Assembly (NCBI GenBank): GCA_963736715.1
Contig: CAVTQA010000016.1
Coordinates: 134,604 to 198,603, forward strand
Reading direction: 5' to 3'
Source of the DNA: AP-15 sp963736715
GTDB lineage: Bacteria; Pseudomonadota; Alphaproteobacteria; ATCC43930; CGMCC-115725
DNA: 64,000 nt
Every line of letters starts with the position of its first letter. The first letter of the stretch is position 1. The position numbers were made by a program, and so were the translations under genes. Below are positions 28,190-37,119 of this stretch, piece by piece. The notes beneath the pieces are model-generated. The model was not told where the DNA came from and did not search any database. It saw nothing but the letters and a program-made list of their open reading frames with translations.

Positions 28190-28316
28190 CGATTGATTAG
28201 CTGATCCGTTGGTGGACGAAATTGTACACTAGGTGCGGCTGACGGCGGCAAGGTCGCTCGTCTTGCCGAGTGTGTCGGTTGGACCTTCCGCGCAGTTGGG
28301 CTAGAACTCGGCGCGG

Positions 28317-29006
28317 ATGGTTACCGCGTTTTTTCGCGCCGTCGGCGCGCTCTCCGAACCGCCGATGCGGCGGGTGGTCGCTCTGAGCTTCGCGCTCGCG
28401 GTCCTGACCTTCGCGGCGCTCTGGCTGGCCGTTGCCGCCATTCTCTACCATACGGCCCCCTTCGATTGGCGGCTGTTGAACTGGCTCGTCGGCCTGTTGG
28501 GCGGGCTCGCCGTGCTGGGGCTGACCTGGCTGCTCTTTCCGGCCGCCGTCACCCTGATCATGAGTTTCTATCTCGAACGCGTGGCTGCCGCAGTCGAGGC
28601 CGCCGACTACCCCGGGCGCGGTCCGCCGCGCCCACAGTCCGTCGGCGAGATTGTCTTCATAACGCTGAGGTTGGCGTTGCTAACGCTGCTGCTCAACCTA
28701 TTGGCGCTTCCGGTTTATCTGCTGGCGCCCGGGATAAATCTCTTTCTCTTCCTTGCCCTGAACGGGTATCTTTTCGGGCGGGGGTATTTCGAAGTGGTCG
28801 CGCTCAGACGGCTCGATATAGGGGCAGCCAGGCGAGTGCGCAGCCGGTTCGCCGGCCGCATTTTCCTGGGTGGGGTCGTGATTGCAGGGCTGTTCGCCCT
28901 GCCGCTCGTCAATCTCGTCGCGCCGGTGATCGCCACCGCCTTTATGTTGCACATCTTCGAGGCGCTGCCGCGCCCCAAATCGCATCCTTTGGGCCGCATC
29001 CCCTGA
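28317..29006 (+). CDS. EI24/CysZ-like integral membrane protein
   Basis: A 229-residue protein with four or more long hydrophobic stretches, resembling the EI24 domain family that includes the sulfate permease CysZ. Recognisable features are ALSEPPMRRVVALSFALAV at the N-terminus, the amphipathic YLERVAAAVEAADYPG, and the NLFLFLALNGYLFGRGYFEVVALRR segment typical of the family. Whether it moves sulfate is unknown, since no cysteine-biosynthesis gene is near. The bactofilin gene follows 54 bp later on the same strand and may be co-transcribed. Confidence 0.82.
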   Translation: MVTAFFRAVGALSEPPMRRVVALSFALAVLTFAALWLAVAAILYHTAPFDWRLLNWLVGLLGGLAVLGLTWLLFPAAVTLIMSFYLERVAAAVEAADYPGRGPPRPQSVGEIVFITLRLALLTLLLNLLALPVYLLAPGINLFLFLALNGYLFGRGYFEVVALRRLDIGAARRVRSRFAGRIFLGGVVIAGLFALPLVNLVAPVIATAFMLHIFEALPRPKSHPLGRIP

Positions 29007-29060
29007 CCCGGTCTGCGGTGTAGCCATCCTTTCCAACAATGTCGATCGGGTGTCCCATCC

Positions 29061-29732
29061 ATGTTTGGCAGAAAGAAAACCGAGACAGAGGACCGCAAAA
29101 TGGCAGATGCGTCTGACGATCTGGGCATCCCAATGAAGCCCGCGCGCCCGATGGGCCCCGGGGTGGGCCCTGGGACGAACCTTGGGGCGAACTCTGGGGC
29201 TGGACCCGCAAATCCGGGCCCCAACGGCCCGGCCAGGCCCCCGACGATGCCGCCGCGCTCACCCGATCTGGCGCGCGCCGGCGAGACGATGGCGATTCGC
29301 CCGGCCGAGCCGATTCGCCGCCCCGGCGATCCGGCGACCCAGTCGCGGCGCACCGACGGCGAGGTCCGCAAGCTCACCGTTGGCCGCGAAATCACCCTTT
29401 CGGGCGAGATCACGTCCTGCGACAAGCTGATAATCGAAGGCAGCGTCGAGGCCAACCTCAACAACTGTCGCGACGTCGAGATCGCCGAATCGGGGCTGTT
29501 CAAAGGCACCGCCTCGATCGAGGAAGCCGAAATCCAGGGCCGTTTTGAAGGCAATCTGGTGGTTCGCAAGCGGCTCTTGATCAAGGCGAGCGGGCGAGTG
29601 TCCGGCACGATCCGCTATGGCCAGATTGAGATCGAGTGCGGCGGCCAGATCTCCGGCGACGTCCAGGCCCAGCCCTCAGCCGAGCACGGCGAGATCCTCG
29701 CGGACATGCCGAACGTGCGCGTCGCGAGCTGA
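29061..29732 (+). CDS. Bactofilin (polymer-forming cytoskeletal protein)
   Basis: The central domain (about residues 95-205) is a right-handed beta-helix of the bactofilin family: LTVGREITLSGEITSCDKLIIEGSVEANL, VEIAESGLFKGTASIEEAEIQGRFEGNLVV, KASGRVSGTIRYGQIEIECGGQISGDV. Each turn is about 18 residues, as expected. The N-terminal 90 residues are Pro/Gly/Arg-rich and disordered, and a start at 29061 or the internal ATG at 29100 is possible. Bactofilins polymerise without nucleotide and organise cell-wall enzymes, stalks or polar structures in alphaproteobacteria. A GCCTCCGC/GCGGAGGC hairpin at about 29743-29764 follows, but without a T-tract. Confidence 0.9.
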   Translation: MFGRKKTETEDRKMADASDDLGIPMKPARPMGPGVGPGTNLGANSGAGPANPGPNGPARPPTMPPRSPDLARAGETMAIRPAEPIRRPGDPATQSRRTDGEVRKLTVGREITLSGEITSCDKLIIEGSVEANLNNCRDVEIAESGLFKGTASIEEAEIQGRFEGNLVVRKRLLIKASGRVSGTIRYGQIEIECGGQISGDVQAQPSAEHGEILADMPNVRVAS

Positions 29733-29973
29733 CCCGGAATTTGGCCTCCGCTTGGCGCGGAGGCTGGCGTCAAGGCAAGCGGCTCTCTGGTCGCAACCCG
29801 CCGCGAGGTGAAGCAGCGCGCTGCGCGTGACCCTCCGCATGGGGTGCGAGGGAAGCCGAGTGGCGGGTGCGCGGATGGAGACCGGGACGTTACGTCAATG
29901 AAGGCTGATCAGCGGCCGTCGCCGCCGCACAGGTTCCAGCGCCACGATTTATCATTACCAGTGTGTAATGTCG

Positions 29974-30514
29974 CTAGCACGTAAAGATGTCCGGTTTTCG
30001 TAGCACATTATATGTTTCGCTTCTGTTGTTGATGGCCCTGTGGGGTTGTGGGTAACGCAGCGCGTTATCCACAAATCCACCGGGCTTGCCGCCGAGCGGG
30101 CTTAAGCGGCCGATCGGGTTGGGGTTCTCCTCTGCGATGAGAGAGCCGTCCGCAGTGTAGCCGGCGAGCCGCCGAGGACCGTGAAACAATGCCATCGTGC
30201 CGTCGGGATATTCGTGTACCTGGACCGTGACCTTGACGAAGTGATGGCGGTGCCGCTGCTCGGGGATTTGCAAGATCCGCCCGTCGTAGCGCACGCAATT
30301 GTCGCGCCCGACCACCCGTTCGTGCTTGATGCACAGGATGTCCCGCAAGCCGGCGGCGAACGGCACGAAAGCCTGCCCCTGCGAAGGCGGGGGCGCTGCC
30401 TTCCTCGGCCGAAGCGATGGCAAAGCGGGCGTTGTGCGCGGACAGGTAGGTCTCCGCCAGGAAGCGGTTCGCCGCCGCGACCGTGGTGATGCCGTGGTGC
30501 GAGGCGCATGGCAT
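29974..30514 (-). mobile_element. Truncated and frameshifted ISNCY-type transposase
   Basis: This is the C-terminal part of a DDE transposase of the ISNCY group. One frame gives GITTVAAANRFLAETYLSAHNARFA; the other continues with FVPFAAGLRDILCIKHERVVGRDNCVRYDGRILQIP and RHHFVKVTVQVHEYPDGTMALFHGPRRLAGY, a conserved stretch of these transposases. The frame changes near 30390. The N-terminal helix-turn-helix and the first catalytic residues are missing. TGTCCGGTTTTCG near 29988 could be the remaining IS end. At the other side the IS sequence meets an aldo/keto reductase fragment at about 30480. Confidence 0.78.
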
Positions 30515-30790
30515 TGCCGTTACCGGCTACAGCCCATTCGGCCACGGGCGTTTCCCCGGCGCGCACACGGAAGGCGGCCGGCTGCTCGCCAGGATCGCAC
30601 AGGCGTATGACACGACCCCTCGCCAGGTGGCGCTCGCCTTCTTGACGCGCCGGCCATCGCTGTTCACGATCCCCAAGGCATCCACCCCGCAACATGCCAA
30701 AGATAATGCCGGAGCGGGCGACCTCGAATTGTCCGAGGACGATATCGCGCTGATCGACGGAGCCTTCCCGCGGTCCTCGATCACGCTCGC
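30480..30790 (+). pseudogene. 3' fragment of an aldo/keto reductase gene
   Basis: The frame reads PWCEAHGIAVTGYSPFGHG, RIAQAYDTTPRQVALAFLTRRPSLFTIPKAS, HAKDNAGAGDLELSEDDIALID: the C-terminal third of an aldo/keto reductase, with the GYSPF and TIPKAS segments that line the NADPH site. The N-terminal barrel with the catalytic Tyr is missing, cut off exactly where the IS remnant begins. The frame runs on past the expected end into antisense pccA sequence, so the stop is also lost. The IS insertion most likely broke the gene, followed by deletion. Confidence 0.78.
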
Positions 30791-30813
30791 TGCCGGTGCT
30801 GTAAGGACGGAGT

Positions 30814-32799
30814 TTACTCGAATTCGAGGATCACCTGGTCGACGGCGAGACTGTCCCCCGGGTTGGCGCGGACGCGTGCGACGCGCCCGTCGCGCTCGGC
30901 GCGCAGCACATTCTCCATTTTCATCGCCTCGACGATGGCAAGGGGCTCGCCCGCTTTCACCTCCTGGCCTTGCTCGACGACGATCGAAGAAAGCAGCCCC
31001 GGCATCGGCGACAATAGCAGGCGCGAGGTGTCCGCTGCCTTTTTCTCCGGCATCAGCGCGAGCAGCTCGGCAGCCCGCGGCGACAGCACCTGGGTGCGGC
31101 GTATAACGCCGCGATGCATCAGCCGGAATGCCGCGCCCGGCAGGCGTTCGATCTGGACTGTCGTGACATGCTGCTCAACGCGGGCATGCAGCAGCGGCTG
31201 GCCGGGCTGCCAATCGGTCGTCGCGACCCGGCTCTCGCCCTCGATTTCGACACGGTAGGCGCCGCCTTCCGCTCGCACGGCAACCGGAGTGGGTCGGCCG
31301 TCGAGCAGAATTGTGTAAACCTCGGGAATATCGATCGAGGCCCCGGCGAGCTTGCCGTCGATCGCCGTCTCGCGCTCGCACAGGCGGCGGCCGGCCAGGG
31401 CCGCCGCGAGCAGGATCACCTGGTCGGCTTCGACAAACCCGGACGGCGGGACGAACCCGTGAGGGAACTCCTCGGTAATGAAATTGGTCGACAGCGCGCC
31501 GGCGTGAAAGCGGGGCGTCGCTGCCGCTGCCGCCAAAAGCGGGATGTTGTGCCGCACGCCGGCGACGTAGAACTCATCCAGCGCACCGGAGAGCCGGCTG
31601 ATCGCCGTGTTGCGATCGGGACCCGAGACGACGAGTTTGGCTATAAGCGGGTCGTAGTAGACGCTGATCTCGGCCCCTTCGAAGACCCCGGAGTTGAGGC
31701 GGACGCCTTCCCCGGTCGGCGGCCGATACCGCACGAGGCGGCCGATCGAGGGCAGAAAATTGCGTGCCGGGTCCTCAGCGTAGACCCGCGCCTCGATGGC
31801 CCAGCCGGAGAGCTCCACATCCTGCTGGGCGAACGGGAGCGGCTCGCCGGCCGCCACCTTTATCATCAGCTCGACGAGATCGAGCCCGGTCACCAACTCC
31901 GTTACCGGGTGCTCGACCTGGAGCCGAGTGTTCATTTCGAGAAAATAGAAATTGCGCCGCTGGTCGACGATGAACTCGACCGTGCCGGCCGAGCGGTAAT
32001 CGACGGCTCGCGCCAGCGCGACCGCTTGCCTGCCCATGGCTCCCCGGGTTTCGGAGTCGAGAAACGGGCTCGGCGCCTCCTCGATCACCTTCTGGTGGCG
32101 GCGCTGGATAGAGCACTCGCGCTCCCCGAGATAAACAATGTTGCCATGATTGTCGCCGAGCACCTGGATTTCGATATGCCGCGGCTCTTCGATATACTTC
32201 TCGATAAAGATGCGGTCGTCGGCAAAGCTCGATTTCGCCTCGTTCGCAGCCGAGCGAAAACCGTCGGGGACCTCGCTGTCGCTCGCGGCGATACGCATTC
32301 CCTTGCCGCCGCCGCCGGCCGAAGCCTTGATCATGACCGGGTATCCGATATCGCGGGCGATCGCGACGGCGGAATCAGCATCGGGAACGACGTCGAGGTG
32401 ACCCGGCACGCTCGATACCCCGGCGGCCCGCGCCAGCCTTTTCGACTCGATCTTGTCGCCCATCGCGGCGATCGCCTTCGCGGGCGGGCCGATGAAGGTC
32501 ACTCCGGCCTTCGCAAGCGCTCGCGCAAAAGCAGGGTTCTCCGATAAAAAGCCGTAGCCGGGGTGGAGCGCCTCGGCCCCGCTCTGCCGGCACGCCGCAA
32601 CAATCCGTTCGATATCGAGGTAGCTCTCGGCCGAGGAAGCCGGCCCGATGCGGATCGCTGCGTCCGCCATCCGCACATGCAGAGCTTCTGCGTCGGCATC
32701 GGAATAGACCGCCACCGTCGCAATCCCCATCCGTTGCGCAGTCCGGATGATGCGGCAGGCGATCTCGCCGCGATTGGCTATCAGGACTTTCTTAAACAT
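30814..32799 (-). CDS. pccA: Propionyl-CoA carboxylase alpha subunit (biotin carboxylase plus biotin carrier)
   Basis: Carboxylates its own biotin with ATP and bicarbonate, for transfer to propionyl-CoA by PccB. Order: biotin carboxylase (about 1-445: KVLIANRGEIACRIIRT, the ATP-grasp loop KASAGGGGKGMR, EMNTRLQVEHPVTE), a linker BT domain, and the biotinyl domain with EAMKMEN carrying Lys627, 34 residues from the end. At 661 residues it fits PccA; 3-methylcrotonyl- or geranyl-CoA carboxylase alpha subunits are related alternatives, but the nearby beta subunit favours propionyl-CoA. The gene pair is split by the Cys-repeat gene. It feeds methylmalonyl-CoA metabolism, consistent with a B12-using cell. 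Confidence 0.9.
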   Translation of the reverse strand: MFKKVLIANRGEIACRIIRTAQRMGIATVAVYSDADAEALHVRMADAAIRIGPASSAESYLDIERIVAACRQSGAEALHPGYGFLSENPAFARALAKAGVTFIGPPAKAIAAMGDKIESKRLARAAGVSSVPGHLDVVPDADSAVAIARDIGYPVMIKASAGGGGKGMRIAASDSEVPDGFRSAANEAKSSFADDRIFIEKYIEEPRHIEIQVLGDNHGNIVYLGERECSIQRRHQKVIEEAPSPFLDSETRGAMGRQAVALARAVDYRSAGTVEFIVDQRRNFYFLEMNTRLQVEHPVTELVTGLDLVELMIKVAAGEPLPFAQQDVELSGWAIEARVYAEDPARNFLPSIGRLVRYRPPTGEGVRLNSGVFEGAEISVYYDPLIAKLVVSGPDRNTAISRLSGALDEFYVAGVRHNIPLLAAAAATPRFHAGALSTNFITEEFPHGFVPPSGFVEADQVILLAAALAGRRLCERETAIDGKLAGASIDIPEVYTILLDGRPTPVAVRAEGGAYRVEIEGESRVATTDWQPGQPLLHARVEQHVTTVQIERLPGAAFRLMHRGVIRRTQVLSPRAAELLALMPEKKAADTSRLLLSPMPGLLSSIVVEQGQEVKAGEPLAIVEAMKMENVLRAERDGRVARVRANPGDSLAVDQVILEFE

Positions 32800-32904
32800 G
32801 ACGCGCAGTCCGCCCGGATATTACCCGCCATCGTATTATTACGGGCAACTCTGAACCGCCCATTTTGAGGCTCGACGTTGCGCGAAGGGGTTCATTCCTG
32901 ACGG

Positions 32905-33477
32905 TCAGCGGCTGCGCATCGCGGAGCTCAGCGCCGATCGGCACTGGCGCGATAGGGACGGGCCGTTCTCCCTGAGGCACTCGATGACCCGGCCGCCACC
33001 GATCCGCACAGCGCTGCAAAAAGCCCGGTAATCGGGGCTGCAGTCGCGGCGCAGCAGATACGCTTCCTGCCGTGGCGACATCGGTGGGGGAGGGGCCCGA
33101 TAGGCTGGCGCCGCGGGCGCTATCGCGGCCGGCGGGGTCTGGGTCGGGGCGGCCATGCCCGGAGCGGCGGCCGCGGGCGCCTGCCGTTGCGGGGCCGGAG
33201 CGGCGCCGCCGATCACGCCCACCGCTTCTTGACAAGGGGCGGAGAGGCTTTGCGCATTCTCTTTGAGGCAAGCGAGCGCTGCCGAACCGCCGGTGGGAAC
33301 GCTTGCGCAATAGGTCTGGTAGTCCGTCCGGCAGGCCTGCCGGATCGCGTTGACCTGGGTCTGCGTCGGCTGCTGGGCATAGCAACTCCCGGCCCAACCG
33401 GCCAAGGCGGCTAAGGCAAAGACGACCATCGCAAGCCGGCTCGCCTCCGTTTTAATTACTCCATCCATCTCAGGCAT
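32905..33477 (-). CDS. Secreted protein with two cysteine-rich repeats
   Basis: The 190-residue protein has a signal peptide (hydrophobic AMVVFALAALAGWAG, likely cleavage after YAQ or CYA near residue 34). Two Cys-rich repeats flank a Pro/Ala-rich linker. Repeat 1 is CRTDYQTYCASVPTGGSAALACL...LSAPCQEA; repeat 2 is CSPDYRAFCSAVRIGGGRVIECL...LSRQCRSA. Each has four cysteines spaced as in the Cys-rich repeat family first seen in Golgi apparatus protein 1 and common in alphaproteobacteria. The spacing suggests two disulphides per repeat. The function is unknown. It lies between pccA and pccB on the same strand, probably by chance. Confidence 0.8.
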   Translation of the reverse strand: MPEMDGVIKTEASRLAMVVFALAALAGWAGSCYAQQPTQTQVNAIRQACRTDYQTYCASVPTGGSAALACLKENAQSLSAPCQEAVGVIGGAAPAPQRQAPAAAAPGMAAPTQTPPAAIAPAAPAYRAPPPPMSPRQEAYLLRRDCSPDYRAFCSAVRIGGGRVIECLRENGPSLSRQCRSALSSAMRSR

Positions 33478-33687
33478 TTGCCCACAGCCGTGAAGTACAT
33501 TCTTCCGAGGCGCGGGTTATGATCTGGCAGGCTTTCGCGATCAAAGAAATTTTTGCTTCCCATGACCAGCGCTCAGCTCATCGCTGTCGGGCACGCCGCG
33601 ATTACATGTCGGCGAAACATCCCGAACCGGGTGGAACAGGAGAGCCGCGCGGCACAACGCCGGCCATGACTATGGTCCATACTGCTG

Positions 33688-35220
33688 TCACAGCGGGATG
33701 TTGTCGTGTTTTTTCGGTGGGCTGGCGAGCTGCTTGCCGCGCAGCATTGCGAGCGCCCGGCACAGCCGCCGCCGGGTTTCGCGCGGCAGGATGACATCAT
33801 CGATAAAGCCGCGGCTCGCCGCGACGAATGGATTGGCAAATTTTTCCCGGTATTCCTCGGTGCGCGCCTCGATCGCAGCCTCGTCTCCGAGATCGGCGCG
33901 GAAGATGATCTCGACCGCACCCTTCGGACCCATCACTGCGATCTCGGCCGAGGGCCAGGCCAAATTGATGTCGCCGCGCAAATGCTTCGAGCTCATCACA
34001 TCGTAGGCACCGCCATAGGCCTTGCGGGTGATCAAGGTGACTTTCGGCACGGTCGCTTCGGCAAAGGCGAACAGCAGCTTGGCGCCATGCTTGATGATGC
34101 CGCCATGCTCCTGCGTCGTTCCGGGCAGGAACCCGGGCACATCGACAAACGTCACGATCGGGATGTTGAAACAATCGCAGAACCGCACGAAGCGAGCCGC
34201 CTTGCGGGAGCTGTCGATATCGAGGCAGCCGGCCAGCACCATCGGCTGGTTGGCGACAATGCCGATCGTCGTTCCCTCCATCCGGCCGAATCCGATCAGG
34301 ATGTTGCGGGCGAAATCGGTCTGGACCTCGAAGAAATCGCCGTCGTCGACGACCTTCTCGATCAGCTCCTTCATGTCATAGGGTTTGTTCGCGCTACCGG
34401 GCACAAGGGTGTCGAGCGAAGGTTCGATCCGGTCGCGCGGGTCGGTGGTCGGCCGCACGGGCAGCGGCGCCCGGTTCGAAGCCGGCAAAAAGTCGATGAA
34501 CCGGCGCAGCTCGATCAACGCCTCGACATCGTTCTCGAAAGCGAGATCCGCGACGCCCGAACGCGCCGTATGGGTCAACGCACCGCCAAGCTCCTCCTGC
34601 GTCACAGTCTCGTGGGTAACAGTCTTGACCACCTCGGGCCCGGTCACGAACAAGTATGAGGTGCCTTTGACCATGAAGATGAAATCGGTCATCGCTGGGG
34701 AGTAAACGGCGCCGCCGGCGCACGGACCCATGATCATCGAAATCTGCGGTATGACGCCCGACGCCAGCACGTTGCGCTCGAAAACCTCGGCATAGCCGGC
34801 CAGCGAGGCGACGCCGTCCTGGATACGCGCCCCGCCCGAATCGTTGAGCCCGATAACCGGGGCGCCGACATTCATCGCCTGGTCCATGATCTTGCAGATC
34901 TTTTCGGCATGCGCCTCGCTGAGCGAGCCGCCGAACACGGTAAAGTCCTGGCTGAACACGAAGACCAGCCGGCCGTTCACCGTACCATAACCAGTGACCA
35001 CGCCGTCGCCGGGGATTTTGTGCTCATCGATCCCGAAATCGTGGCTGCGGTGCTCGACAAACATGTCCCATTCCTCAAAGGAACCGGGGTCAAGCAACAA
35101 TTCGAGCCGCTCGCGCGCGGTAAGTTTCCCGCGCCGGTGCTGGGCTTCAACCCGGCGGACCCCCCCGCCCGCCCGGGCCGCCGCGCGCTGCTCTTCCAAG
35201 CGGTGGAGAATATTGTGCAT
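33688..35220 (-). CDS. pccB: Propionyl-CoA carboxylase beta subunit (carboxyltransferase)
   Basis: Transfers carboxyl from biotin to propionyl-CoA to give (S)-methylmalonyl-CoA. The 510-residue length and sequence match PccB: GKLTARERLELLLDPGSFEE, GGSLSEAHAEKICKIMDQAM, NDSGGARIQDGVASLAGYAEVF, MGPCAGGAVYSPAMTDFIFMV, DVPGFLPGTTQEHGGIIKHGAKLLFAFAEATVPKVT, and RKAYGGAYDVMSSKHL. The two oxyanion-hole Gly-rich motifs are intact. It pairs with pccA about 0.9 kb downstream on the same strand. Confidence 0.93.
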   Translation of the reverse strand: MHNILHRLEEQRAAARAGGGVRRVEAQHRRGKLTARERLELLLDPGSFEEWDMFVEHRSHDFGIDEHKIPGDGVVTGYGTVNGRLVFVFSQDFTVFGGSLSEAHAEKICKIMDQAMNVGAPVIGLNDSGGARIQDGVASLAGYAEVFERNVLASGVIPQISMIMGPCAGGAVYSPAMTDFIFMVKGTSYLFVTGPEVVKTVTHETVTQEELGGALTHTARSGVADLAFENDVEALIELRRFIDFLPASNRAPLPVRPTTDPRDRIEPSLDTLVPGSANKPYDMKELIEKVVDDGDFFEVQTDFARNILIGFGRMEGTTIGIVANQPMVLAGCLDIDSSRKAARFVRFCDCFNIPIVTFVDVPGFLPGTTQEHGGIIKHGAKLLFAFAEATVPKVTLITRKAYGGAYDVMSSKHLRGDINLAWPSAEIAVMGPKGAVEIIFRADLGDEAAIEARTEEYREKFANPFVAASRGFIDDVILPRETRRRLCRALAMLRGKQLASPPKKHDNIPL

Positions 35221-35331
35221 GTTGCCTCGCGACCAATGAATGGGGCAGATAGCATCGACGATCCGGCAAGGCCAGAGCCGCGGCTCTGAGCCTCATTGGC
35301 GACAGGCAAATCCGAGGAGGAGGACGGCGGA

Positions 35332-35748
35332 ATGGCCGAGAGTGAGCTCTATAAAAAAGGCGCGGCGATGCGGCGCCAGCTGATGGGCGACGCGGCGGTC
35401 GAGCGCTCGGCCCGCGAGATCTACAGCGATCCGGTGATGAAGAAATTCATCGACGTAGCAACCGAGACGGTGTTCGGCGCACTGTGGACGCGTCCCGGTC
35501 TCGATCTGAAGACGCGCGCGTTGATCTGCGTCGTCTCCGATGCCGCCACCGGCCGCGAGCCCGAACTGGGCCTCCATCTGCGCATGGCGCTGCGCCAAGG
35601 TTGGACGGAAGAAGAACTGACGGAAGTTCTGCTGCACCTCTCGGGCTATGTTGGCGTGCCGATCATCCGCGAGTCGATGATGGTGGCGAGCAAGGCCTTC
35701 GCCGAGTTTCGAGCCGAAAAGGCCGCGGAGAAGCCATTGACCGCTTGA
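35332..35748 (+). CDS. Carboxymuconolactone decarboxylase family protein
   Basis: Small all-helical protein of the AhpD/PcaC superfamily. I chose the ATG at 35332, which follows GGAGGAGGA about ten bases upstream and starts MAESELYKKG; a frame extension to 35296 has no site of its own. Typical segments are KFIDVATETVFGALWTRPGLDLKTRALICVVSDAATGREPELGLHLRMALRQGWTEEELTEVLLHLSGYVGVP. The AhpD CxxC pair is absent, so a peroxidase partner role is unlikely. A decarboxylase role in aromatic catabolism is possible, but no pathway genes adjoin it. Confidence 0.85.
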   Translation: MAESELYKKGAAMRRQLMGDAAVERSAREIYSDPVMKKFIDVATETVFGALWTRPGLDLKTRALICVVSDAATGREPELGLHLRMALRQGWTEEELTEVLLHLSGYVGVPIIRESMMVASKAFAEFRAEKAAEKPLTA

Positions 35749-35764
35749 GAGGGATCGGCGCGGC

Positions 35765-36418
35765 GTGCTCGCCCCGTCTTTCCGGCCAAAGCCGGGACCA
35801 GCCGAATGGTTGGCCTATTATTCTCGAAAGCGAATCATACATCAGTGGAAGCAACTCCATTTGCTCGGGGCTACTGATTGCTCCACCGTGCTCGAGATCG
35901 GACCGGCTCTCGGGCTCGTCACCAGCCTGCTCGTCAACATCGGCTATGATGTAACTACACTCGACAGAGGGCCGCGAGCATTCGCCTACCCGAATGTTCC
36001 TCATCTCGAAAAGGACATATGCGAACTAGAATCTGACGAAATTGGCGGATACGACGCGATCCTCTGCTGCGAGACGCTCGAACATATCGAATGGAGACGC
36101 GTCGGCTCCGTCCTCGCTACGTTCCACGAGAGTGGGGCAAAATACCTGATCGTTTCCGTCCCCTACATGGGGTTCCAGGTCTTTATCGAACTCTACGCAA
36201 ACAGCAGCACGCTCAGGCAGTATTTCTCGATGAAAAAACTTCTCTGGAGAAAGGATTTCCGAGCAGAACTGCCCGGCGGACACCAGTGGGAAATCGGATA
36301 TAGGGGCTACCCTCTGAAGCTCTGGGAGAAGCGGCTCAATGAAAGCGGGTGGTCTATCGTTAGACGAGACTTCACCGAACATTGCCGCTCCGTGTTCCAC
36401 CTCTTGAGAGCGGGCTGA
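35765..36418 (+). CDS. Class I SAM-dependent methyltransferase of unknown substrate
   Basis: Starts at GTG 35765, 16 bp after the preceding stop. The Rossmann-type methyltransferase fold is shown by VLEIGPALGLVTSLLVNIGYDVTTLDRG (motif I and the acidic end of strand 2, about residues 42-69) and YDAILCCETLEHIE (motif IV region, about 96-109). The later region is His/Trp/Arg-rich and matches no named family that I recognise. By eye the gene has more A/T and less biased third positions than its neighbours, which hints at transfer. Its 3' end nearly touches the convergent ATP12 gene. Confidence 0.75.
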   Translation: MLAPSFRPKPGPAEWLAYYSRKRIIHQWKQLHLLGATDCSTVLEIGPALGLVTSLLVNIGYDVTTLDRGPRAFAYPNVPHLEKDICELESDEIGGYDAILCCETLEHIEWRRVGSVLATFHESGAKYLIVSVPYMGFQVFIELYANSSTLRQYFSMKKLLWRKDFRAELPGGHQWEIGYRGYPLKLWEKRLNESGWSIVRRDFTEHCRSVFHLLRAG

Positions 36419-36420
36419 GC

Positions 36421-37119
36421 TCAGGCGCGCAGTAGCGATATGAATCGCGCCGCGGCTTGGATATCGGCCGCTAGTGCGCGGCGGCGTTCAGCCGCCTCGG
36501 CGTCTTCGCCCCACGCCTCGATCTGAAAGCTTTCATCGAGTTGCGCGGTTGTGAAGGCCCCTTCCGCATCGAGATGCCCCTCGAACAGTGCCAAGGCAAT
36601 TATCAAAGAGCCGCACGCGGCGGTGGCCACATGGAGCGCGGTGAGCGCAAAATCGTCATTCTCGGTCACCGCCGCGGCAAAGGCGCGAAGGCTCGTCGCC
36701 GACTGGGTCTTCGGGATAACCCCGGTGGTAACCACGAGCGGCGCATCATAGCGCAACACCGCCCAGTCGATCAGCGGCTGCCAGACCGCCTGCTGGCGGG
36801 CGGCCAGCGCCGGCGGGTGCGTTGCTCGATAGCAGACCAGGTCGGTACCGGCGTAGTTGGCGGTCTGCCGGATGATCGCATCGCGCTGCGTCGCGACCCG
36901 ATCGAGGGTCGTCGTGGCGAGACGGGTCAGCGGCATCGTCGCCGTACGAACCTCTATTTCTTGGGCGTTCCACTCTTCGGCTATGGCCGCCGCCAGCACC
37001 CCGCTCGGTACGAGCAGATCGCGCTTGCCTGGCGTCTTGATTGGTCTGCCGTCTAGAGTGATCGCGTAGCCGCCAGCCCTCTTTGCAGGCTCGGCCTTTT
37101 GATAGAACCGCTTCATCAC
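36421..37119 (-). CDS. ATP12-family F1-ATPase assembly chaperone
   Basis: The 232-residue protein matches bacterial ATP12, which in mitochondria binds the F1 alpha subunit during assembly; the family is typical of alphaproteobacteria. Recognisable parts are the N-terminal KRFYQKAEPAKRAGGYAITLDGRPIKTPGKRDLLVPS, AIAEEWNAQ, MPLTRLATTTLDRV, GTDLVCYRA, WQPLIDWA and the C-terminal DESFQIEAWGEDAEAAERRRALAADI. Its ATG overlaps the stop of the RluC-like gene upstream by 4 bp, a common alphaproteobacterial pairing. Confidence 0.92.
   Translation of the reverse strand: MMKRFYQKAEPAKRAGGYAITLDGRPIKTPGKRDLLVPSGVLAAAIAEEWNAQEIEVRTATMPLTRLATTTLDRVATQRDAIIRQTANYAGTDLVCYRATHPPALAARQQAVWQPLIDWAVLRYDAPLVVTTGVIPKTQSATSLRAFAAAVTENDDFALTALHVATAACGSLIIALALFEGHLDAEGAFTTAQLDESFQIEAWGEDAEAAERRRALAADIQAAARFISLLRA

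Noticed and set aside
31114..32547. 477-codon open frame on the plus strand
   Set aside because: Antisense shadow of pccA, with no start site or motifs.
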